Assembly (NCBI RefSeq): GCF_022760805.1
Contig: NZ_JAIVFL010000001.1
Coordinates: 1,178,001 to 1,242,000, forward strand
Length of the DNA: 64,000 bases
Direction: 5' to 3'
DNA from: Candidatus Mycolicibacterium alkanivorans
Lineage (GTDB): Bacteria; Actinomycetota; Actinomycetes; Mycobacteriales; Mycobacteriaceae
The notes beneath the pieces were generated by a model. That model saw nothing but the letters and a program-made list of their open reading frames with translations. It was not told the origin of the DNA and ran no database searches. A program made the translations under genes and the position numbers. This document shows, piece after piece, positions 46,772 to 53,926 of this stretch. Position 1 is the first letter of the stretch, and each line of letters begins with the position of its first letter.

Positions 46772-48633
46772 GAGGCGGAGCACTCGGCGCTGCGCCTTCT
46801 GCGCCGCATGAACGCGAAGCCGATGATGAAGATCGCCAGAGCCTGCGGCTGGTCGGCAATTGTGTAGCCGAGGTCCCTGAGGATGCCGATCTCGACCGGG
46901 CTCAGGGTCCTGATGCCCAGTCCGGTGTCGGCCCTGGCGTTCATCAGCTTTGCGTTGGCGCCGGTGAAGGTGGCGTCGTCGAGATGCGACATCGAACTGC
47001 CGGAGTCCCACGGGCTCGGCGTGAACAGCGGAACCGGGTTGCCCCCGTACGCGGCCTCGGCGTTCGGGCCGCCGAAGTACAACCCGCCGTTGCCGCCGGT
47101 CAGGTTCGTGTTATATGCGACGAGCCAGACGTAGCTGCCGTTGATCGGGTGCGTGCCGTTGGAGGTCACGACGAACTTGTCGAAGGTCGTCCAGTTCGGG
47201 ACGGTGTTGTTGCCGGCGCTGTCGATGACGGACAGGAAGCCGAAGGTGTGCAGCAGCTCATGCATGGCCGTGGACTGGAAGTCGTACTGGGTGGCGCTCA
47301 CCGAGTTGCCGAAGCCCCACGGCTGCCCGAAGTTCCAGTCGATCGTGCCGTCCGGCGCCGAGCCGTTGGCGTCCACCCCGGTCAGGATCTTCTGCTGGAC
47401 GACGGTGTCGTAGAAACCGGGATCGCTGCTGACAAGATCGCTCCCGGCCGATGCCAGGGTGCCGCCGAACAGTGTGTTTTGCCCGGTGACGCTATAGGTG
47501 ATGGTCACCGGATCGGTGACGATGAGGTAGGACGAGAGGTAGATCGCGGTCGACTGCAGTTCGGCACGGGCGGTGCTCGACCAGTACTGTGAGCCGGCGC
47601 CGAAGATGAAGTTGAACCCGATCCTGAGGGGGCCGGTGTTCTGCGTGACCGACACCAGGGCGTCGGTGCTCGCCGCGCGGCCGAGGTCGAACAGGTTGAT
47701 GTGGAAACCGACGTCGGCTGCGGCGACGGTGAAAGCGTCGGCGCCGGTGAAACTCTGGTTCGGCGTGTAGCTGTAGTTGCCGCTCGTGTCGACCGTGACG
47801 CTGCCGTGCTGCGGAGACTGGGTCACGGCGTAGGTGACCGCGTCGCCCTCGAGATCGACCGCGTTGATGCTGCCAGTGATCGCGCCCCCGGTCTGTCCGG
47901 TGGTCTGAATCGGGTTGACAGTGGGGGCCTGATTGAAGAAGGTGCGCCGCACCAGCAGTCCCACGCCTTCGACGAGTGACTGGATCGAGTTCACCACCGC
48001 CGAGAAGATGTCGTTGATCGACGACGCCAGATCGTTGGCCGCGGGCACCTTCAGTGCGCCGAGGGTGTCCGGTGCGGCTGGGGCGGCCGCCCGTACGACG
48101 TTCGGCGTCGTGGTGGCGATGGTGTCGACGGCTGCCGGCGCTGTACTGTCGCCCGCCGTCGACGCCGGAGAAGGCTGGGGGTTTCCGATCGCGCTCAGTA
48201 CCGCGTCAGCGATCGCGCTCTGAGTGACCGGAGCGCTCGATGCCCGCCGATTCTGCACCGTCGCGCGCTCGAACGGAGTGACTGCGGTCCGGCCGGCGAC
48301 GGCCGTGGCAGGGGCGGCTGAGCGAGCCGCGCCCGCCCTGGCGGCACCCGTCGAGGCCGCGGCTGACGAGACTGCGGCTGACGAGACTGCGGCTGACGAG
48401 ACTGCGGCTGACGAGACTGCGGCTGACGATGACGCGGCGGCACCGCCGCGAGCGGATCGGGCTGAGTGGCCGGTCGACGGTGCGGTGGACTTCGCCGGAC
48501 CCGTCGATACCGAGGACGAGTCCTGGCCAGGGCTATCGGCGGAGGCGACACCTGCTGCCTGCGGCCAAGCCAGCGAGAATCCGACGACGAACGTCGCCGC
48601 CCCGACCCGTGCTCCGCGCTGGAGGATCGACAT
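46768..48633 (-). CDS. Secreted HExxH metalloprotease with cadherin-like domain and C-terminal anchor
   Basis: A 621-residue exported protein. The signal peptide is ARVGAATFVVGFSLAWPQAAG. A low-complexity Ser/Ala/Thr segment (about 35-110) contains an AAVSS repeat. At about 255-320 a cadherin/Ig-like domain shows AVDLEGDAVTYAVTQSPQHG and NYSYTPNQSFTGADAF. The C-terminal half has the zinc signature STAMHELLHTFGF (HExxHxxGF) in a protease-like domain, with SSMSHLDDATF near the third-ligand region. The end PQALAIFIIGFAFMRRRRR is a hydrophobic helix followed by Arg residues, as in sorted or retained surface proteins. Start ATG 48633. Substrate unknown. Confidence 0.75.
   Translation of the reverse strand: MSILQRGARVGAATFVVGFSLAWPQAAGVASADSPGQDSSSVSTGPAKSTAPSTGHSARSARGGAAASSSAAVSSAAVSSAAVSSAAVSSAAASTGAARAGAARSAAPATAVAGRTAVTPFERATVQNRRASSAPVTQSAIADAVLSAIGNPQPSPASTAGDSTAPAAVDTIATTTPNVVRAAAPAAPDTLGALKVPAANDLASSINDIFSAVVNSIQSLVEGVGLLVRRTFFNQAPTVNPIQTTGQTGGAITGSINAVDLEGDAVTYAVTQSPQHGSVTVDTSGNYSYTPNQSFTGADAFTVAAADVGFHINLFDLGRAASTDALVSVTQNTGPLRIGFNFIFGAGSQYWSSTARAELQSTAIYLSSYLIVTDPVTITYSVTGQNTLFGGTLASAGSDLVSSDPGFYDTVVQQKILTGVDANGSAPDGTIDWNFGQPWGFGNSVSATQYDFQSTAMHELLHTFGFLSVIDSAGNNTVPNWTTFDKFVVTSNGTHPINGSYVWLVAYNTNLTGGNGGLYFGGPNAEAAYGGNPVPLFTPSPWDSGSSMSHLDDATFTGANAKLMNARADTGLGIRTLSPVEIGILRDLGYTIADQPQALAIFIIGFAFMRRRRRSAECSAS
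48361..48429. repeat. 15-bp tandem repeat within the metalloprotease gene
   Basis: Four exact copies of GGCTGACGAGACTGC are followed by a 9-base partial copy. On the coding (minus) strand each unit encodes five residues of the AAVSS type. Unit length keeps the frame, so copy-number change would alter the linker without breaking the gene. Confidence 0.9.
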
Positions 48634-48793
48634 AATCCACCTGCCTTCCCCCGTCTGGTCCGGACGTGTTTCCACGTGGATAACTGCGCCGGCGCTAATT
48701 GTAGGGGTCACGGCGAGCAAATCACCCGCAGTCGGGTCGACCCGATGGTTAGTCGTGCTAGTTGGCGTGGCCGCGAGCCCCTTGCCCTGCCGT

Positions 48794-48868
48794 TGGAGCC
48801 CCCTGTCAGGATTGAACTGACGACCTACGCTTTACAAGAGCGTTGCTCTACCACTGAGCTAAGGAGGC
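48794..48868 (-). tRNA. tRNA-Thr (anticodon TGT)
   Basis: The minus strand folds into a cloverleaf. The acceptor stem GCCTCCT pairs with AGGGGGC and is followed by T and an encoded CCA. The D arm is AGCTCAGTGGTAGAGC, the anticodon stem ACGCT/AGCGT has loop CTTGTAA with anticodon TGT, and the T arm contains GTTCAATCC. The anticodon reads ACA, giving threonine. Seventy-five bases including CCA. Confidence 0.92.
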
Positions 48869-48915
48869 GTGGCGGGTCCGGCGAAGCGGCCTGAGCCGGG
48901 TCTCAGCTTATCGGG

Positions 48916-49650
48916 TCAGTCTTCGTCTTCGTCGTGGACCAACCGGTCGCTGTGCACGCGTTCCGAGGTGATCGTGCGGGGCTGCGAATAGCGACGGCGA
49001 CCCGGGATCGGGATCCGGTCGGCGATGTTGCTCAGCGGGTTGACCACCAGGCTCAACGCGGTCACCGCCTCACGCAGCGCCTCGATGGTCGGTGCCAGCG
49101 CCTCGAGTCCCGGCGACAGCCGGTTGAGCGTGTCGGCGACGTCGGCCAGTTGCTCGAGTGGTCCGTGGCGTGCCGTCAGCCTGTCGATTAGGCCGCCCTC
49201 GGCGAGCAGCCGGTCGGCCAAGCCGTCTTCGGCCAGCACCCGCTCGATGAGTCCGTCCTCGTCGAGCATCTGGTCGACCAGTCCGCCGGGCGCCAGCGCT
49301 CGCTCCAGGCCGCCGCCCTCGGCGGTCATCCGTTCGAGCACTCCGTCCGGCGCGGTGAGCCGGTCGATCAGCCCGCCCGGGCGCATCAGCCGGTCCAGGG
49401 GGCCGTCCGGCGCCAGTGCCCGCCCCAACGGAGCATCTTCGTCGACCAGCGCCGCGATCTTGTTCGCTCGGTTGAGGGTTTCCTCCAGGCCGAACATCTG
49501 CGCGACAGAACCCGGGCCCGCCGGCTCGCCGAGGGTTCGTCTGGCCAGGTCAAGGCCGGCTCTGGCGATGTCGAGCCCGGCCTCAGTCGCGGCCAGTCCC
49601 ACCTTCACCGGTGTGGTCGAGACCCCTACCAGCGCCTTTGCCAGGTCCAT
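48916..49650 (-). CDS. Repeat-containing protein of unknown function (Rv0756c-like)
   Basis: A 244-residue protein. The central part (about 75-170) is built of repeats near 13 residues long with the pattern DG-L-(I/V/A)-(D/E)-R-(L/V)-(L/T)-A, e.g. PDGVLERMTAEGG, EDGLIERVLAEDG, LADRLLAEGGLID. The N-terminus (LAKALVGVSTTPVKVGLAAT) is mildly amphipathic and the tail is basic then acidic (RRRYSQPRT...DEDED). No signal peptide or transmembrane helix is clear. It stands upstream of and divergent from phoP, as Rv0756c does in M. tuberculosis. Function unknown. Confidence 0.75.
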   Translation of the reverse strand: MDLAKALVGVSTTPVKVGLAATEAGLDIARAGLDLARRTLGEPAGPGSVAQMFGLEETLNRANKIAALVDEDAPLGRALAPDGPLDRLMRPGGLIDRLTAPDGVLERMTAEGGGLERALAPGGLVDQMLDEDGLIERVLAEDGLADRLLAEGGLIDRLTARHGPLEQLADVADTLNRLSPGLEALAPTIEALREAVTALSLVVNPLSNIADRIPIPGRRRYSQPRTITSERVHSDRLVHDEDED

Positions 49651-49715
49651 CTCACGAGTGTAGGGGCGGCGAGAAGCCGTAACCGGCGGTGCACGGAAGA
49701 GTCAGCCAATCCGAC

Positions 49716-49733
49716 TCACAGGAAGCTCACAGT
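49716..49733. promoter_or_regulatory. Candidate PhoP-binding direct repeat before phoP
   Basis: TCACAGG-AAGC-TCACAGT is a 7-bp direct repeat with a 4-bp spacer, matching the PhoP box (two TCACAGC-like half-sites). It lies 45-62 bases upstream of phoP, consistent with autoregulation. Inference from the pattern. Confidence 0.65.
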
Positions 49734-49777
49734 GGCCTGGCAGCCAGGATTCATCAACGTAAGAGGAAATTGACAGC

Positions 49778-50497
49778 ATGGCCGCTCCTGCAACACCTGA
49801 AACCAAGCCCGAGGCACGTGTCCTGGTGGTGGACGACGAAACCAACATCGTCGAACTGCTGTCTGTGAGCCTGAAGTTTCAGGGCTTCGAGGTTCACACC
49901 GCGTCCAACGGTCCTGCCGCTCTGGACCGCGCCCGCGAGGTGCGGCCCGACGCGGTGATCCTCGACGTGATGATGCCGGGTATGGACGGCTTCGGCGTGC
50001 TGCGCCGGTTGCGGGCCGACGGGATCGACGCGCCCGCATTGTTCCTGACCGCGCGCGACAGCCTGCAGGACAAGATCGCCGGACTCACCCTCGGCGGCGA
50101 CGACTACGTCACCAAGCCGTTCAGCCTCGAGGAGGTGGTCGCCAGGCTACGCGTCATCCTCCGCCGGGCCGGCAAGGGCGTCGAGGAGCCGCGCAACTCC
50201 AGGCTGACCTTCGCGGACATCGAGCTCGACGAGGACACCCACGAGGTCTGGAAGGCCGGCGAACCCGTGTCGCTGTCGCCCACCGAATTCACCCTGCTGC
50301 GCTACTTCGTCATCAACGCGGGCACCGTGTTGAGCAAGGCGAAGATCCTCGATCACGTCTGGCGCTATGACTTCGGCGGCGACGTCAACGTCGTCGAGTC
50401 CTATGTGTCGTATCTGCGGCGCAAGATCGACACCGGCGAGACGCGGTTGCTGCACACCCTGCGCGGGGTCGGCTACGTGCTGCGGGAGCCGCGATAA
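49778..50497 (+). CDS. phoP: Response regulator PhoP
   Basis: A 239-residue OmpR-type regulator. The receiver domain has the acidic pair in VLVVDDETN, the phospho-acceptor Asp63 in AVILDVMMPGMDG and the Lys in DDYVTKPFSLEEV. The winged-helix domain shows VSLSPTEFTLLRYFVINAG and ILDHVWRYDFGGDVNVVESYVSYLRRKID. Nearly identical in these segments to M. tuberculosis PhoP, which controls surface lipids, acid response and secretion. ATG 49778; phoR follows 38 bases later. Confidence 0.97.
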   Translation: MAAPATPETKPEARVLVVDDETNIVELLSVSLKFQGFEVHTASNGPAALDRAREVRPDAVILDVMMPGMDGFGVLRRLRADGIDAPALFLTARDSLQDKIAGLTLGGDDYVTKPFSLEEVVARLRVILRRAGKGVEEPRNSRLTFADIELDEDTHEVWKAGEPVSLSPTEFTLLRYFVINAGTVLSKAKILDHVWRYDFGGDVNVVESYVSYLRRKIDTGETRLLHTLRGVGYVLREPR

Positions 50498-50535
50498 TCC
50501 GGCGCACAGCGCTGACTGGCGCGAACAATGGAGGG

Positions 50536-51969
50536 ATGCCCGCCCCGTATCGCCGAGCGCTGCCGCTGAGGGTCGGACTGGTCGCGGCCATGCTGCTGCT
50601 GGTGGGTCAGGGCTTGCTTGCTTCCGGGGTCGCGGTCACCTCAACGCTGCGTCACGACCTCATCAACCGCGCCGACCAGACCCTGATCGACGCCTCGCGC
50701 GGCTGGGCTCAGGCCCCGCGCCGCAACATGCCCCCACCCGACGAAGGCCCCAACCCTGCCCGCCCGCCGTCGAACTTCTATGTCCGCGGCGTCGACGCTG
50801 ACGGCCACGTCTGGATGGCCGTCAACGACCGCGACGCCGAACCCGCACTCCCCGACGACAACGACGTCGGCGGCGTGCCGGTGACCGTCGGCTCGCTCGG
50901 GGGGTCACCGGTCCAGTGGCGCACGGTATCGGTTCGCGGACCAAGCGGTGAGCTGACCACGGTTGCCATCGACCTGTCCGACGTGCAGTCCACCGTCCGG
51001 TCGTTGGCCTGGTCGCAGGTCGCCATCGGCACCGCCGTGCTGGTGATCCTGGGCGTGGTCGGGTACTGGGGGGTGCACCGCAGCCTGCGCCCGCTGGTGG
51101 AAGTCGAGCAGACCGCCGCCGCGATCGCCGCCGGACAGCTGGATCGCCGTGTGCCGGAACGGGATCCACGCACCGAGGTCGGGCGGTTGTCGCTGGCGCT
51201 GAACGGAATGCTCGCCCAGATCCAAAGTGCGATGGCATCGTCGGTCGCCTCGGCCGATCAGGCGCGCATGTCCGAGGAACGCATGCGCCGGTTCATCACC
51301 GACGCCAGCCACGAGTTGCGGACTCCGCTGACCACCATCCGGGGATTCGCCGAGCTGTACCGGCAGGGCGCCGCCAAGGACGTCGAGATGCTGATGTCGC
51401 GCATCGAGAGTGAGTCGCGGCGGATGGGTCTACTGGTCGATGATCTGCTGCTGCTGGCCCGCCTGGACGCGCAACGCCCCCTGGAGCGTCGCCGGGTCGA
51501 CCTGCTGGCACTGGCCACCGACGCCGTGCACGACGCGCAGTCCATCGCACCGCAGCGCACCATCACCATGCGAGTCTTCGACGGCCCCGGCACTCCGGAG
51601 GTGCTCGGCGACGAGGCCCGGCTGCGTCAGGTGCTGGGCAACTTGGTGGCCAACGCACTGCAGCACACCCCGGAGACCGCGCGCATCACCGTGCGGGTGG
51701 GCACCGCCGACGACGACGCCGTCCTGGAGGTCGCCGACGAAGGACCGGGAATGACCCAGGAGGACGCCCGGCGCGTATTCGAGCGGTTCTACCGGACCGA
51801 CTCCTCGCGAGCGCGCGCCAGCGGCGGCACCGGGCTCGGGCTGTCCATTGTCGACTCGCTGGTGGACGCTCACGGTGGACGTGTCACCGTGACCACCGCG
51901 CCCGGGCAGGGCTGTTGTTTCCGGGTGAGCCTGCCGCGCATCGCCGATGTCCCGGCGCCGATCGGCTGA
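50536..51969 (+). CDS. phoR: Sensor histidine kinase PhoR
   Basis: A 477-residue membrane kinase. TM1 is at about residues 16-38 (VGLVAAMLLLVGQGLLASGVA), an extracytoplasmic loop runs to about 157, and TM2 is VAIGTAVLVILGVVGYWG. A HAMP segment (AAAIAAGQLDRRVPERD) leads to the dimerisation domain with phosphorylated His259 (ITDASHELRTPL). The ATPase part has the N box GNLVANALQHTPE and the G boxes VADEGPGMT and GGTGLGLSIV. Partner of PhoP. The periplasmic loop is the input domain and is Pro-rich near its start. Confidence 0.96.
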   Translation: MPAPYRRALPLRVGLVAAMLLLVGQGLLASGVAVTSTLRHDLINRADQTLIDASRGWAQAPRRNMPPPDEGPNPARPPSNFYVRGVDADGHVWMAVNDRDAEPALPDDNDVGGVPVTVGSLGGSPVQWRTVSVRGPSGELTTVAIDLSDVQSTVRSLAWSQVAIGTAVLVILGVVGYWGVHRSLRPLVEVEQTAAAIAAGQLDRRVPERDPRTEVGRLSLALNGMLAQIQSAMASSVASADQARMSEERMRRFITDASHELRTPLTTIRGFAELYRQGAAKDVEMLMSRIESESRRMGLLVDDLLLLARLDAQRPLERRRVDLLALATDAVHDAQSIAPQRTITMRVFDGPGTPEVLGDEARLRQVLGNLVANALQHTPETARITVRVGTADDDAVLEVADEGPGMTQEDARRVFERFYRTDSSRARASGGTGLGLSIVDSLVDAHGGRVTVTTAPGQGCCFRVSLPRIADVPAPIG

Positions 51970-52053
51970 GCGTCGAACGTGGGTGCTGTGCAGGTGTTTT
52001 GTCGGTGTTCTCCTGCATTACCCGCACAGTCGACGCAGAGGCGGCCGAGGGGT

Positions 52054-52458
52054 TTACCCCAGTTCGGCCAGCGCGGCGGTGATCTTGGCCTGCGCCTCGT
52101 CCAGCGATTCCGGCGACGGGTTGCGGTCGACGTTGGCGAACCCGAAGTCGGTCAAGTTGTAGGCCGGGAACACGTGCACGTGCAGATGCGGCACCTCGAG
52201 CCCGGCGATGATCAGCCCGGCGCGGTCGGCGCCGAACGCCGCACACACCGCCTTGCCGATCTTCTGCGACACCGCCATCACCTTGTCGAACAGAGCCGGC
52301 TCGACGTCCTGCCACTTGTCCACCTCGGCGCGCGGCACCACCAGGGTGTGGCCCTGCGTCATCGGCTCGATGGTCAGGAACCCGACCACCTCGTCGTCCT
52401 CGTAGACGAATCGCCCGGGCAGTTCGCGGTTGATGATCCTGGTGAACAGTGAGGACAT
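52054..52458 (-). CDS. HIT-family hydrolase (Rv0759c-like)
   Basis: A 134-residue histidine-triad protein. The N-terminus is [20 protein letters not shown], with [15 protein letters not shown] in the middle and the triad HLHVHVF near residue 100. Members hydrolyse nucleotidyl conjugates such as AMP-lysine-type bonds. ATG 52458 is favoured over a start four codons earlier. It ends convergent to phoR with an 84-base gap. The gene looks intact. Confidence 0.9.
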   Translation of the reverse strand: MSSLFTRIINRELPGRFVYEDDEVVGFLTIEPMTQGHTLVVPRAEVDKWQDVEPALFDKVMAVSQKIGKAVCAAFGADRAGLIIAGLEVPHLHVHVFPAYNLTDFGFANVDRNPSPESLDEAQAKITAALAELG

Positions 52459-52574
52459 GTGGCCAAGCATAGGTCGGCTTCAAGTGGGCAAACGGCCGCC
52501 TCACGGCAACCTGTCAGATCCGGTGCAGTTCCGTGGCAGCTTGGCCACTGCCCATGACGGCGGTGCAGAAAATC

Positions 52575-52680
52575 CTGATCACTACGTTCTCGAGATCGTT
52601 ATGCCGGTCTACAACGAGGAGCACGATCTGCCGGCCTGCGCGCGGCGGCTGCGCCAGTACCTTCTCACCGAAGTGCCCGA
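52575..52680 (+). pseudogene. GT2 glycosyltransferase 5' fragment
   Basis: About 35 codons read VLEIVMPVYNEEHDLPACAR followed by RLRQYLLTEVPD. MPVYNEE is the nucleotide-sugar-binding start of a family 2 glycosyltransferase. No start codon with RBS is obvious and the reading changes to an unrelated sequence after about 52680. Confidence 0.65.
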
Positions 52681-52682
52681 TC

Positions 52683-52886
52683 GGTCCCGCCCTGCACAAC
52701 GGGGAGCTGAGTGCCGACGAGCTCAAGGAGATGTCAATCTTCCTGACGCACTACCTCGGTCTCGCGCTCGGCTCCAAGTCCGACGGGGTCGTCGGCCGGG
52801 CGGTGGCCAAGCGCAAGAAGGCGGCCGAGAGACGCAAGGCTGCCCGTCGTCGGCTCATAACAAAGAGACCGATAAGACAACGGTAA
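52683..52886 (+). pseudogene. Carboxymuconolactone decarboxylase-like 3' fragment
   Basis: From about 52683 the frame reads ALHNGELSADELKEMSIFL and THYLGLALGSKSDGVVGRAV, followed by a basic tail to the stop at 52886. The NGELSxDELxE pattern is the C-terminal helix pair of CMD/AhpD-fold proteins. M. tuberculosis has a CMD-type gene (Rv0771) just before purD, so this is probably its counterpart, joined to a glycosyltransferase scrap by deletion. Confidence 0.5.
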
Positions 52887-53003
52887 GGAAACGCGCAGAT
52901 CGCAAACCTTTATCGGGCCGTGTCATAAACGTGACTTCTGTGTACCACTGTTACCAAAGTGAAATCGGGGTCGCCGGCCCTGATGACGAGCAGGAGTGTG
53001 GCC

Positions 53004-53348
53004 ATGACTTCTCTGACGATGCAGAACTCGTGGACCGCGCCGACCATGCTCAGCCGGTGGACTGAGACACCTGAGCGCACCTGGAGCTCCGAGCCGACGA
53101 TCGAGCGCGCTAAGACCGTGGGCCGGGTCTCGGTCTGGGTGGGGACGATCGACACTGCGGTGCGGGTGCTCACCCCGGTAGTGGTTGCGGGGGGCGTGAT
53201 GTTCGCCGCTCTGATGTGGCCCTCTCCCGCGCACGCCGATCCCGTCGACCCGACCCTCAACGCGCCGGGTCCCACTGCTGCCCAAGCCGATCCGATCAAG
53301 GGCACCATCGCCGAATTCGGTCGCAGCGCGTCGGTACTCGGAAAGTAG
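53004..53348 (+). CDS. Small membrane protein, probably truncated at its 3' end
   Basis: A 114-residue frame. ATG 53004 follows AGGAG by 8 bases. A single hydrophobic helix with a cleavage-like end is visible (VRVLTPVVVAGGVMFAALMW, then PSPAHADP). No family is recognised. The last codons coincide with antisense TetR homology from the opposite direction, so its natural end is probably lost at a deletion junction near 53320. Confidence 0.45.
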   Translation: MTSLTMQNSWTAPTMLSRWTETPERTWSSEPTIERAKTVGRVSVWVGTIDTAVRVLTPVVVAGGVMFAALMWPSPAHADPVDPTLNAPGPTAAQADPIKGTIAEFGRSASVLGK

Positions 53349-53521
53349 CGGTACACGGTCTGGCGCGTGACGCCGAGCGTGCGGGCGATGGCGGCGATAC
53401 TCAGGTCGGCGCCGTGGGTGTCGATGTCCCCGTTGGCGGCGGCCAGGATCCGCGCCACCGCCTCCTCGTCGCTGGCCGGCGCCGAGCCCGACCAGCCGTG
53501 GGCACGCACCTCATCCGCCAA
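53335..53521 (-). pseudogene. TetR-family regulator, 5' fragment
   Basis: Minus-strand reading ADEVRAHGWSGSAPASDEEA, RILAAANGDIDTHGAD and IARTLGVTRQTVYRYFPSTDAL is a TetR DNA-binding domain. Similarity stops at that point and the ligand-binding domain is missing. A TTG or GTG start overlaps the end of the upstream membrane-protein gene, suggesting an original two-gene unit. Confidence 0.7.
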
Positions 53522-53903
53522 CTGCCATCGAGTACGCCATCCCGCCGAAGAACAGGATCACCAGGCACAGTCCCAGAGTGCCGACCGCGAACGGCCACGC
53601 CGTCTTGCGGCGCGCGAGCTGGACGATCGTGACGATCATTCCCGCCAGGCCGACCAGCGCGGCCACCGCCAGCGCGGTCATCACCGCGGTCACCGCGCCC
53701 TCGACGCTGCATGTCGCCGGCGGACAGTAGTCGAGGAAGGCCAGCGAGAAGATCCCGAGGAACACCGCCACGACCCCCAGCAGCGCGGTGCAGACCAGAA
53801 CGATGATCGAGATCGTCAGGTCGGCGGTCGAGCGCGGCGGAGTTGCGGGGGGTTGGGGCGGATAGCCCGGGTAGGGCGGGTAACCGGGATAGGGATGACC
53901 CAT
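53511..53903 (-). CDS. Pro/Tyr-rich N-terminus, three-helix membrane protein
   Basis: A 130-residue protein from ATG 53903. The cytoplasmic N-terminus is repetitive (HPYPGYPPYPGYPPQPP), followed by hydrophobic segments ISIIVLVCTALLGVVAVFLG, AVMTALAVAALVGLAGMIV and FAVGTLGLCLVILFFGGMA. This layout resembles small DUF4190-like actinobacterial membrane proteins. The IS1182 insertion lies 20 bases upstream of the ATG, so its native promoter has probably been displaced. Function unknown. Confidence 0.6.
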   Translation of the reverse strand: MGHPYPGYPPYPGYPPQPPATPPRSTADLTISIIVLVCTALLGVVAVFLGIFSLAFLDYCPPATCSVEGAVTAVMTALAVAALVGLAGMIVTIVQLARRKTAWPFAVGTLGLCLVILFFGGMAYSMAVGG

Positions 53904-53926
53904 GGCCCGGATGGTAGCCGCCCTAG

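Noticed and set aside
48361..48429. Short regular repeats considered as a CRISPR array
   Set aside because: Units are contiguous with no spacers, 15 bp long and in frame inside a coding gene; no cas genes are present.
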